Positions 25,136 to 37,500 of a stretch of DNA of 64,000 nucleotides are shown in pieces. Position numbers and translations under genes: made by a program. Source of the stretch: Dreissena polymorpha (lineage: Eukaryota > Mollusca > Bivalvia > Myida > Dreissenidae); NCBI RefSeq assembly GCF_020536995.1, contig NC_068365.1:40827947-40891946 (forward strand), in the 5' to 3' direction. Position 1 is the stretch's first letter. Each line of letters begins with the position of its first letter. The notes beneath the pieces are model-generated. The model did no database searches, was not told the origin of the DNA, and was given only the letters and a program-made list of their open reading frames with translations.

Positions 25136-25571
25136 GCACATGACATGTAAAACGACCTCGCTTATAAACTCTTAAATATTATTCAAGTACCCTTTAAAAA
25201 ATAAAATAATTCAAATGTTAACTGATTAACTTTTAACATCTACTTCTAAATATTTTAAGAAATTATACAATAGCTAAGCAATAAAACATTAATATTCGGA
25301 TATGAAATGTCCTATGTTAACTTTACACTGAATCGCATATGTTCTGTTTATTCTTTATTATTAATTATATCTATTTCATTTTTGTGTATTTACAGTGTAC
25401 GGAAGTGCGCTTTTTGTGTCTCTATTTGAGACTAGTTGTTTATTGTTTTTTTCTCTCTCACTTTTGTCATTATTTTTCATACTTCTTCATTTCTATGGAA
25501 CATTTATCTTCATGTTTCCATATTTTTGTTTTCTTTTTCTGCTTGTATGTATGTACATCTTATGTCTTATA

Positions 25572-28500
25572 ATGGAAAGCAACTGGACATATTTAAAAAT
25601 AGAAACTAACTGGACAATCACACACAAACCAATCACACACAAACTATCATTTAGATCACCCTCCACCTCTTTAATGATTAAAATATGTACTTTGAATGTA
25701 AAAGGGCTTAATAACACAAATAAACGAATAAAAATATTGAAATGGTTAGACGAAAAAAAATATAGTGTATGCCTACTACAAGAATGTCACTTGACACATA
25801 CTCTAGCACAAACCTTAAAAGATGAATGGGACGGAGACATCTATCTCAGTGGACAACATAATAATAAACAAGGCATTGCCGTTCTAATTAAAAACAATAT
25901 AGGGATCACAGTCGAATCTTTTAACGAAATAATAATTGGCAGACTAGCAAGTATAGATATCAAAATACATGAAACACAATTAACATTAATCAACATCTAT
26001 GGTCCTAACATAGATGATTCCACATTTTACGAAACATTACAATCCTTTATAATTAATAACCAAGATAAAAACATTATAATCGGTGGTGATTTCAATACTG
26101 TCCTGAACCCATTAATAGATAAAAAGAAAGGAAACCTTTATACCCATCCTAAAAATAGAATCATTTTAAATAACATAATTGAAAACTACAATATGATAGA
26201 CATCTGGCGCACAGTATATCCAAATGAAAGCAAATTCACCTGGCACTCAAACACAAAACCAACAATATTTTGTAGATTAGACTATTTTTTAATTTCTGAG
26301 TCTCTTTGCAACATTATTGACACATGTAACATAAAACCAGGATTTATGACTGACCACTCTCTAGTTGAACTTAAACTGCACAATATACAACCTGAAAGAG
26401 GCCCAGGATACTTTAAAATTAACAACAGCATCTTATTAGATACACAATATCAAACACAAATAAAACAGGAAATATTGAATACAGTTCAAAATAATAAAGA
26501 TGCAAACCCAAACACCTTATGGGAAGTAATTAAAGGAAATATACGTAATACAACAATTAGATACACATCATTTAAACAAAAAGAAACACATAAACTTGAA
26601 ACTGAAACCATCAAAACCATTGAAACACTTGAAAAACAATTGCATCAAACAAACACAAATGATACCACCGACATTGAAAATGAAATAACTTTAAAAAAAC
26701 AAATATTAGATGGAATCTATCATACACAACTCAATGGAATACTACTAAGAGCGCGTGCACAGCATGTTGAACACAATGAAAAAAACACAAAATACTTCGC
26801 AAACATTGAAAAACGTAGAAGTGAACAAAAAACTGTACACAAATTAGTAGTCAATGGCAAAGATATAACAAACAGAACTGAAATACTAGAAGAGCAGCGT
26901 TTATTTTTCGAAACCCTCTATAAACGAAAAAATGTTGAAAATAACACCCTTTTTAAAAATACACAACACGCTTTAAATCAAGAAGAAAAACTATTGTGTG
27001 ACGGATTACTAAATGAATATGAATGTGGATTAGCACTAAAAGAAATGCAAAATAACAAAGTCCAGGTTCTGATGGTATCACCATTGAGTTTTATAAAATA
27101 TTTTGGAATGATATCAAAACACATTTAATTAATTCACTAAACTATTCATATAATAATGAAAACTTAACTACGCTTCAAAAACAAGGTATAATATCACTCA
27201 TTCCAAAACCTGGAAAAAACTTAGAATCCTTATCGAACTGGCGCCCAATTAGTTTACTAAACAATGATTATAAAATTGCAACTAAAAGTATAGCAAACAG
27301 AGTTAAAAAGATATTACCATCAATCATTTCAAAATCTCAATCTGGTTTCATAAAAGGACGTTACATTGGTGAAAACGTTCGTCTTATCCAAGAATGCATA
27401 AACTATTTCAACAATTCAAATAATCCTGGTCTAATATTCTTTGCAGACTTTGAAAAGGCATTCGATTCGCTTGATCACTCATTTATGTTCTCTTGCTTAG
27501 AAAATATGAACTTTGGTGAAAGTCTCATTCAATGGGTCAAACTATTCTATACCGATATTAACAGTATAATCATTAACAATGGCTTCTTTTCAAACAGTTT
27601 TAACATCGAACGAGGGGTTCGACAAGGATGTCCACTCTCATCATCGCTATTTATTATTTGCATCGAGTATCTATCACATCACATTCAATCAAATAAAAAC
27701 ATAAAAGGCATATCACTAGAACCTGACGAAGAAATCAAACAGTCCCTATTTGCTGACGATGCAACTTATTTTTTAAACGACAATTACGATTCTTTCCATA
27801 ACCTAATAGAGTCGCTAACCCTTTACGGAATGACATCAGGTCTTAAACTAAACAAAAGTAAATGTACTGTGCTACGAGTAGGTAAATTAAAACAAAGTAA
27901 TGTCCAATATAAAAAAGAAATGAAATTTAATTGGACATCCGATGAAGCCACAACGTTAGGAATTACTTTCACAAATAATGAAAAGGATACAGTTCTTAAA
28001 AACATACTTCCTAAATTACAGAATTTTAAAAACTGCTTAAAATCATGGCATCACCGTAAACTTACACTAATCGGAAAAAACACAGTATTAAAAACGTTTG
28101 CACTTCCTAAATTAATTTATGTATTAACAGTTCTCCCAAATCCACCAAATGAGGTTATTAACGATATAAAATCAGCAATATTTAATTTCATATGGGACGG
28201 TAAGCCTGACAAAATAAAACGAACTCAGTTAATTCAATCCGTAGAAAATGGAGGTATCCAATTAACGAACATTGACTCATTCTTGAAGGCTATCAAATGC
28301 AGCTGGGTCAAAAGATACCTAGATAATACCAATACGAGTAAATGGAAATTATTGTACCAGAAAATCCTAAAAAAATATGGTGACTCCTTACTCTTTGAAT
28401 GTAACATCAGCAATACTATCTTACATGAAATTGCAAACGAAAACATATTTCTGTCTGATGTTCTATCAGCATGGAGTGATGTCACTCATAACCTAGAAAC

Positions 28501-29407
28501 CAAAACCAGCAGTAAAACTATTTTATGGAACAATAAAGACATAACTTCAAACAATAAGACGTTTTTCTATAAATATTGGTTTGAACGAAGCATTAAATAT
28601 GTCGACCAATTATATGACTTCAGAATTAAGGATTTTTACTCATTTGATGATATATGCTACATATACGGAATACCTTCAAATAATTTCCTGAAGTATTACA
28701 CACTAATCAAAAGCATACCCATACATATTAAATCTGAAATCAATACAAATAATACACCATGTACCCAAACAAAATTCGTAGAAAACATACTTGGAAGAAA
28801 AAACAAAAATAAAATATTTTACACACTACAAATTAAAAACCCTACAGAAAACTCCAAAACCCAAAATAAATGGCAAGTCCTTTTCAGAGAACATGAACTT
28901 AATTGGAAACACATATTTACCATGCCATATAAAGCAACTGTTGAAAGCACACTGAGAAATTTTCAATATAAATACATCCATAGAATTATAGCTACAAATA
29001 AATATCTCTTTAAATGCAAATTATCTAATTCAAATCTGTGTGACTTCTGCAGTGAAAACATCGAAACTATAGAACATCTTTTTTGGGAGTGCAAACACAT
29101 CCAGCCTATTTGGAATCAATTAGCAATTTTTCTTGAACAACAGCAACTAAACGTTAAACTATCTTTCTTAAATGTAAGTTTCGGAATTAACTCATTGAAA
29201 TCAATAGACTGTAATAATATTGTTAATTTTATTCTTATAATGATGAAATATTTTATCTTTATTATGAAGTACAAAAAACAAGTACCAAATTTTAATTGTT
29301 TTGTCCATAGTCTTAAACTAAAAATCCAGATTGAGAAAGAAATAGCCCTCAGTAATGACAGATTACAAATCTTTGAACAAAAATGGAATCGGATTAAATT
29401 CTCATAA
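25572..29407 (+). CDS. LINE ORF2: endonuclease and reverse transcriptase, one frameshift
   Basis: ORF2 nicks the target and reverse-transcribes LINE RNA. From ATG 25572 the order is an APE-type endonuclease (residues about 35-265: ICTLNVKGLNN, LLQECHL, IIGGDFNTVLN, CRLDYFL, TDHSLVEL), a linker, a reverse transcriptase (LIPKPGKNLESLSNWRPISL, QSGFIKGRYIGENVRL, FADFEKAFDSLDH, GVRQGCPLSSSLF, FADDAT) and a C-terminal zinc knuckle CX2CX8HX4C (CDFC...H...C). One base is missing near 27058-27062 at an A-run, so the frame breaks just before the PGSDGI motif. Downstream the frame is open to TAA 29405-29407. Catalytic FADD is kept. Apart from the shift it looks whole and young. An upstream in-frame extension begins at 25395 but looks non-coding. 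Confidence 0.93.
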
Positions 29408-29753
29408 TGTTTGTCCACTTATATACATTTCACTCTTATGTTAGTTTATCTTTCTGAAATATATATATATATATATAGATATTTCAATCTTATAAGATCA
29501 TTGTGAATGTACAACAAAACACACAAGTCCAGTATGCTTTCTTCCGACTCTATACAACTCATCATTTTCATAACTATTCTTCTGTTGTTCTTTCCTTTTC
29601 TCTTTGAAAGAAATATATACATATTAGCATATCTTGTATAACATGTCTGAATTTATTGCTTTGTACAATCACTATACTATGCTGTATGATCATATACATG
29701 TATACATTGTATGTATAATATTGAATAAAAAAAAAAAAAAATAATTGACAATA
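29408..29753 (+). other. LINE 3' UTR, poly(A) tail and right target-site duplication
   Basis: A 3' UTR of about 320 bp, with a (ta)n run near 29459, ends in ttgaat and an A tract (29726-29740). It is followed at once by ataattgacaata (29741-29753), identical to 20197-20209. Confidence 0.85.
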
Positions 29754-30040
29754 TCAGTGGTTTATATAGATGATACCGATAGAAATTGTCAAAACCTAAG
29801 GCGAATTACTGAATGGTGTAATGCATTTATCCTGGGAAAAGTTAAGAATTTACGAAAATAGAACGAGGCTCGTCCCATTAAAGCAGTCAACAAATTCTCA
29901 TGTTCATTACCAACAAAACACATAAATACTTTTCTTTTTCGTGCCATGTTCATGATGTAGAGATGCATTAATGATATCAAATTAAATGAACAAATATAGC
30001 CATAATTACCGAATCACGACTCGAAATTCACTTTCCACTG

Positions 30041-30320
30041 TATCACAATTTACGCATCATAGTATTCTATATGCAATACCGCAGTATAATTATTGATATG
30101 AGATATTTTCCTTATTGCTTTTGAAAATACCATCATTAACTTGTATGTTATGTCTTTCATAACATACATGTAAATGATGGTATTTTCAAAGGCAATTTTG
30201 ACTCTTCTGTTTGTATGATACATGAAAGCTTTCTAACATCATTGATAAGGAAAATATCTCATATCCATAATTATACTGCGATATTACATATAGAATACTA
30301 TGATGCATAAATAGTGAAAC
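30041..30320. repeat. Large fold-back (inverted repeat)
   Basis: The left arm from about 30041 (tacgcatcatagtattctat, then atgagatattttccttattg and aaaataccatcattaacttg) is the reverse complement of the right arm, ending near 30320 (atgatggtattttcaaaggc, then gataaggaaaatatctcata and tagaatactatgatgcataa). The centre is near 30160. The right arm has an extra insert of about 45 bp. It is probably a fold-back MITE. Confidence 0.85.
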
Positions 30321-30329
30321 ATATGCACG

Positions 30330-31500
30330 TTCATAGTTCAACCTATACTTTATTATAATCTATTAACGTCCATGATATTTCGATTTGAATGTTATGGAAC
30401 GTTGTGATAGTAAACTATATGCAGTTTTTAAAGCTCATAACGATAGTACATATGATGTAAGTTCATAGTGAATGTTGTGCTACTTTAGTTTGTAAATAAA
30501 ACTACCTATACACAGTCTTTAGTGCGGATATGATGCGCAATTTAGAACTTATTTCAAGACGTAAATTCAGTATTTTCAGGCGTTTTTTCCGAAAATCCAA
30601 ATTGATTACAAAGTGCGGATTCATGACAGATGTACACTTCCTAGTGTTCAACGTTAGTTCATAGAGCACATTGTTTTTTATTATAATTCTTGTTCTGCTA
30701 AGAATTGCACAGTGGTTAGTTTGTATTACATAAAGTACATACAATATTGGTTCATACTGTTCACAGGGCGTACTGTGTTTGCTAAATCCACAATAATTAA
30801 GTAATGTCCTGCCATGCAGTGTACATATTTACAGCTTTTAAGAGGATGTGTTTAATCAATATTAGGTGAATATATGTAAGAATGTAAATGACAATTTCCT
30901 TTACTGTATCAGAGATTAGTTATGTTTCGCCAATATCCGTATGTTTCTGTTTTTACAGACATTTTCGCGCCATTCAAGGTTAAATTGGTTAAACAGTGTT
31001 CGAAACTATGCCTGGAACTGTCGTAGTTGATCAGGAATAAAAAAAGAATGGCCGTGAATTACAGTACATGTGTTATATTTCATGTCTGTTAATCAAACCC
31101 GAAATCCTGATCTGTAGTATCGCGCTAGAGAAGGCATGTGCGCTTATTAGTTGCACGTGCATATGAAAAGATAAGGGAACATGTGGACGTATCCTTTAAG
31201 CATATAACATCAAACTCTAAGAGCACATAACGTGAGACGCCTGAAGTTCTTGATTCTGTCATGTTTTGCAATACTTTTAGTATACAAAAACATGTGAATT
31301 GTGTAACGATCTCCACTTTTTAAAACCTTTGCATACGTCATACTTGCACAATTTGTGTAACCTAAATCTTAAACACATGCCGGGCCTCTATCATGTGCTA
31401 CTTTTTGAATGTCCGATAATTTAATGGTTGAAAGGGAACGATAAAATATGGCAAAATGACCACCTTCATTACTTCGGATAATATAGTGAGTACCCCCGAG
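30330..31500. other. AT-rich stretch, nothing recognised
   Basis: No exon or structured repeat was found between the fold-back and the promoter at 31510. Confidence 0.55.
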
Positions 31501-31509
31501 CTAAGGTCG

Positions 31510-31577
31510 GGGTTGCTATATCTTGGGAACCTTTAACCCGTTTTTATCACTCTTGGCCGAGACGTGACACCACAACC
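31510..31577 (+). promoter_or_regulatory. TATA-type promoter and 5' UTR, gene of 31578
   Basis: gctatatcttggg lies 61 bp before the ATG, the spacing expected for a TATA box with a short leader, and is followed by acctttaacccg, atcactcttgg and cgagacg. The same string with few changes, at the same spacing, precedes the minus-strand gene that starts at 63062. The transcription start itself is not visible. Confidence 0.75.
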
Positions 31578-34500
31578 ATGAAGGCTACTTTGGCAATTTT
31601 GGGACTCGCACTGTTCGGACTTCCGGAAAATCTTGCTGCACGAGGTAAGGCGCCGTTTCTTGTTCATTTATATAAAGCGATATGCTGAAGTTTCATCGTA
31701 ATCGAGTTTAGGAGTTTATTGTAACAAAACATGGATATGAAAAATTAAATTAAAATAAATATATTTTAAATTTAATTTTCTACACTTGATTGGCATATTC
31801 AAAATTTTACAGAATAGTAGTTTTAATTGCGCGTTTTAAATAGTTTAATTTAATTTATATGCGGGCACATTTACTTGGGATAATACAAGGGAGAAATGAG
31901 AAAATAAACCGTATGAAACACAATAAACATAATAAGACATTTGATACAAACATAGGTATATGTAAATATACGCAATTACATCGATTTCTCGCTTTTATCA
32001 ATGACAGACCACGAAAAAAGGCAACCGTACATATTCTGTTGCCGAAAAAAGACATACAAATCTTTGATTTTATTTATGTTATATTGACAGGTTAGTTTTT
32101 GAAAGGTGACTATAATTCTATTGAAACGAAATTCAGGTCAACTTCGATTGTGTTTTACACCATTTAACAGAAGTATACAATTTTTTACTTTTTTATTAAA
32201 ATTTCATATCCAAAGCATGGTCTTGAAACTTCAGATTCTGTCTTGTGTTGTGTATTTATAAGGAGCATCGTTCATAGTTAATATAAAGAGCATCAATAAA
32301 TTTGTTTTAATTTGTTACACTAAATATATAGAGAAAAATCAATACTAGTTGATTATCTGTAATATACTCGCTGTAATTTTAACAAGGTGTCTTTGCATCG
32401 GATTTTATTACTTGATTAACGCTAAAAGTGATGCAAAACATCGAAAAGTTTTGGTTTGAACAATGAAAAAAATGTTTACGAAAAATAATTTGAGTATGAC
32501 CATTATTGGTAATAAAAAATGTGGTTACGAACAAAATTGGGTACGAACATTTTGGTAACAATAAAAATTTGGGTAAAGACACGCCGGACGTGTTTTTATG
32601 CCCCCGGCTAGAATAATCAGGGGTAAATTGATTTTGGCCTGTCTGTCAGTGTATGTGTGAGTCTGTCATTGTATTTGTGTGCCCCAAAACTTTAACCTTG
32701 GTCATAACTTTTGCAATATTGAAGATAGCAACTTAATATTTGGCATTCATGTGCATCACATGGAGCTTCACATTTTGAGAGGTGAAAGTCAAGGTCATCC
32801 TATAAGGTCAAATGTAAAAAAAAACAGGCTTCAAAGCGGCGCAGTAGGGGTCATGTGTTTCACAAGCACAGCTCTTGATTTTAACAGTCATAATTTGTTT
32901 AGAGCATCGAACGAATGCAAAACGTATTTCCAAATGTGTGTTAATCATGCATAAATGTAAACTTTGAAAAGAAATCAATAAATTACTGTGGTTTAAAATA
33001 CGTTTCAATAAAGTTAAGACATAATAGAAAATGGAAGCGCATATCGTCTCAACTTTAATAATATAAGCAATAGATAAAAGTTGTGAATGAGGTAAGCGTT
33101 TCGTTACTACTGATTTTTTTAGTTATACCTCTTATTAAAGCTGAAATATTGTCATCAACTTATTTTTCAAAACGGTTTCAGTTGCAATCGATATTTTAAT
33201 TAACCCTAGTGTGTGCTTCGTTCAATTATAATTATTCTCGATTATATTGTTGATGTGTTATTCACTTTTATGATGCCTATGATAAGTTGCTCACGGCAAG
33301 CCTTGCCGTGTAAACCTTTATTTAACTTGTCGGAAGAATTTAAGTACGCGATTGCACCTTCGTGATATTATGTCATGTATATTTGAACAACCATACACTG
33401 CAAAACAGGGACATATTTGTATTGATTATATTGATTTGCATAGTGAATCAATAACGCGTAAATGGGCTTCTTTGTTGCGCAAAAAGATGGCGGCTAGCTA
33501 GCGCTGTTTTTGACGTGACGTCACAATGTTTTTATTCGCGCGTGAAGTTTCGCAGAAAAATTATTTAAACACACTAAAGTGTTAAAAAAGACTTAACACG
33601 CCAGAAATAAACATCCTTAACTGACATCTACCAGACATAGGCAAATAACGCAATCGTATGTGTTTTTCTTTAGAAATTGTATATTTTACATTATTGCTTT
33701 GCTTGCATTATTGTATATATCAGTTTTACTATTATTACAGTGGATAAGCAGTGGGTCTCTGGGGTGCTTGGGTATTCTTCGCAGTATGGGAGCGACAAGT
33801 AAGTATCGGCAGTTTTAATATTTATAAACTCGAGCAAGTGTGTGCAAGCCGTAGAAGTTATTTGTATGGCTTTTATGGCGACAGGGCATTTAAATGAAAC
33901 TATCATTGGAACCAATCGTGCCCTACATGTGAACATATTGTAAACACATACAATAAGGATTTGCTCTTTAATATATTATTTCTAAATAAAATTACCTGTC
34001 TCGAACATAGCAGTTTACGCAAATTTGAATAGATAAGTGCATGCATTATAAAATATATTACCGTTGTGTTTGTGATTTGTTGCTGTATGCTATCTATGCT
34101 GAAACAATATTTAAGCACAATATTCGCTGCAAAAGTTTGAGGTGCCATGTCCGACTTTGCGTTGTAACATTAACGAAAAACGAAACAAGCTAGCTTACAG
34201 GACGTAAAAGGTACATTAAAATGAATTGCTGATCATCTATGATAGAGCAGAACCTTCATCCGCATAATCACCCCTCCCCTAAACATTTTTCTTACATGGG
34301 CCTCGCTCTGGGAAGAGGGGTTAAAAACATGTGTGTCAATGGTCTTCTCGGATTAGCGTTTGAAGTCCGCAATGGGTAATAGGGTACGACACTGTCCGCT
34401 TTTAAGGATTTTGCGTTTTAACTGAAGTCTCCTTTCTAAACGAAATGAGGTCTTTGCGGAAAGTGTCGTCCCTGATTAGCAAGTGAGGAATCCACAGGCT

Positions 34501-37500
34501 AATTTGGACGACAATTTCACGCGTAGTTTTTGCCAAGAACGCGGCTCATCTATTGTAATTCATTTTTCAGGTATAGCGCGCAGCAAATACTGGGTGCTCC
34601 AGATGTGTACCCTGGATACGCGGATGACAAAAGGGCATGGGCCCCAAATTACATCGACGCAAACCAGTTCTTGGAGGTAGGGAAATTACACTGTTATTGA
34701 GCGATTGTATTGTCCTTCTATAGTTAGATTTATAATTCACGTTTTAAACCAAAGTGTTAACGTCATAGAACAATACCGTAATAGCTTGGAAGTGCGTGCT
34801 TTTTTAATAAATCATCGCTTTAAAAGCACCGGTTGTTCTGCACTGTATTTTCCCGTAAAAACTAAACTTACTATGTGAAACTATTGCTGTGTTCTTCTTT
34901 AACTTTTCAAGAAATGCATAATTCAGTGCTTTGAAACTCGTAATACACGTACCATCGTGAAATATTGGTGTTTAGTTCCAGTTCACCACTTCCGTCTACG
35001 TGACACAACTCGACGTCTACGAGACTTTCAATGGTGGCGGTGTCAAGGCCATTAAGTGCTTCGATGTCTCAGAAAAGTGGATAACGCTATGGTCGACGGA
35101 CAAAGTATCCGTTAAACGGTATCCGAGGATATTCAGTCCATCGTTTACGGTAAAAAAACTAACATATAATTTAGGTTTCGTAAGTTCAAACTTCTTTACC
35201 GGTTTAAACTCGCAATTATTTTCATGGACAATTCGACGGCCCTTGACCCTAGACATAACTATGCTAATGTGCTCCTCTGTACTGTTTGTATTTTCTTGTA
35301 TATAACATACGGGTAATTGATAATTTGCATTAAATAAAATACTAGCTTTCACCTATTTCTCTTCTAGTAGTGGAACATGAGTTTCATTTTTCTGTTATAT
35401 TTCTTAATGGTCGTGTAATTTTTTTTGGAGACTTCATTACTTATATTTGAAATATCGGAAGGAACGCATTAACGTATATCGCAACTAACACAAGAACAGT
35501 ACGAACTTTTAAAGTGTGGTATTGACATGAATAGAATAGGCCTGAATAGTACGTGACGTCCTTATGAGGACGCCACGTGGAAGGCATTTGCGTGTAACGG
35601 ACGCTGGTTTCATTATACTACATAATCGAGTCATCAAGGTTATATTCTCTAAACAAATCATCATATTAAACTTGAAGGCATGTTTTACACTTAGACTGTT
35701 GTTCCTGTTTATATCTTATAGAGATATTGATGGGTCTTCACTTATTCATCCCTGAAATATTATAAAGTAAGATACTAAAGATGACTGAAAAAGTTACTTT
35801 CCAATACAAAACGGCCGTAGAAAAGGTGCACAAACAGCTGAATGTGATTTGTGTCAAGTTTTTTTTTCTTTTGCGTTCATTGTGTACATGATATGTTTAT
35901 GTGTTTTTTTTTAACCGATCGATTCAGCTCAGAATGCCCTTTAAATAAAGATATGGTTATTGGGATCTCTATGTACAAATTGTTGCATGTTTTTTTTCGC
36001 TTAAATGTGTTGCTTTTACATTGAATTAAATGGGGCAAATATTAAGTGTAATGGTTCCTGTACGCATAAGGCGACTATACAGTAAGAGCGACGAATTCAG
36101 TCGCCATTCGCAAGAATATCTATCTCACTTAGCTCTTTCTATGTCATCGATTACGTCAGTGCGTTCCACACGCTGTGAATCCTTTCAACATTACCGTTCT
36201 ACATATCTGTCGGGTCACAATACGTTTTCGTGAGTCATCGCCGCGTCCTTTGTGGACGTGGCGGATGTAGTTAGAACACGCAGCTCGGACGTGAATGAAG
36301 TAGCACCGCACTATTTTATGAATTCACGTCGACTCATACAAATATTCGTGTAGTATATCTGATGTTCTCAAAATAATTGTTGCAGTGCTTTCTCAAAACG
36401 CTTTGAAATAAATTAACAGAAAATTCCTTCTCCACAGGTAAACATAATTGAACGTGATTCTATTTTCAGTCTACAATTTCTTGTTTCTCGAACCGCATTA
36501 AGCTGGAAATCGACTGCACCGCTGCAGGCACCTGGGTGGAGATAGACGCTGTAATGCTGTACGGCAAAAAGGGTGAGTTCGAGAATTGTCATGTTAACAA
36601 ATTACTGAAATGTTTCTGCTTTAGTACGCGCTTGATGTAATGTTGTATTTTAATGACATATATGATTGCTATTTACTTTCAGAAAAAAAAAGCATCGTGC
36701 GAGTGAATTGTTTTTTATGTTCTGCACTGATACTATGCCAATCGGTTCATTTAAAAGTTCAAAATTCACCTCCGACACATCGGACGGCTATTACCCCGGC
36801 AAGCAACAACGTAATCATTACAAAAAGCAATACATAGCCGACATGCACGATTATTTAAAATATACATGTCACTTTTTCAATTAATGCTTTTTTTTAGACG
36901 ACCAGCTCTGCCGTTTGTTTCCGATGATATCACATATAATACTATTTTGCGCCTCCACTGAACATTTTCTCCAAACTGGCTTTCCGTACTTTTATTATTC
37001 ATGCATCGGCTTGCGCAATTTATGACGCATTTCTATAGACGTAATTTCCCCGACGAAACATACCCGATTTAGTTTAAATTCTCTGGATGTTAAGGACATG
37101 TAAGTTATTTATTCGTTTAGAGCATCGAACGAATGCAAAACGTATTTCAGATTGTGTGTTTATCATACATAATTGTAAACTTCGAAAGGATTACAATGAA
37201 ATAGTGTGATTAAAATATAGTTTTGATAAAGTGATAGAAGAATAGAAAATGGAAGTTAATATCGTTTTCACTTTTTTGTTTTAAAAAGTTAATTAAAGTT
37301 GTAATTGAGGTAAGCGTGTCGTTTATACTAAATTAAGATTGTTTTTATAATTTTTGTTAAAGCTGAAAACGTATTATCGACTTATTCAACAAATCGGTTT
37401 CTGCTGTGATCGATATTTTAATTAACCCAATTATGAACTTCGTTTAATAATAATTATTATTGATTATATTGTTGAATTGTTACTCACTTGTATGATGCTA

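Larger units (their letters stand above)
20210..29740 (+). mobile_element. Full-length L1/Tx1-like LINE insertion, about 9.5 kb
   Basis: The element is bounded by a perfect 13-bp target-site duplication (20197-20209 and 29741-29753) and ends in a poly(A) tail of at least 15 A. It holds a 5' leader of about 440 bp, an ORF1 (20650-21710), a long spacer (21711-25571), an ORF2 with endonuclease and reverse transcriptase (25572-29407) and a short 3' UTR. The spacer contains several tandem monomer sets and a nested gcaatattgaagatagcaac-family repeat at 22958-23536. The family is L1-like from the APE-type endonuclease, RRM-type ORF1 and C-terminal zinc knuckle; I prefer the Tx1 side but cannot prove it. 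Confidence 0.85.
32903..37120 (+). repeat. Domain module 1 of a roughly 4-kb tandem triplication
   Basis: It starts at agcatcgaacgaatgcaaaa and holds domain exons 33741-33798, 34571-34676, 34982-35149 and 36470-36572 with their introns. Introns align to modules 2 and 3 almost throughout, including a fold-back repeat at 34291-34556. Length about 4.22 kb. Confidence 0.93.

Noticed and set aside
25395-25571. Upstream in-frame extension of ORF2, very rich in Phe and Leu
   Set aside because: The translation looks like T-rich non-coding DNA; ATG 25572 is followed soon by the endonuclease start.
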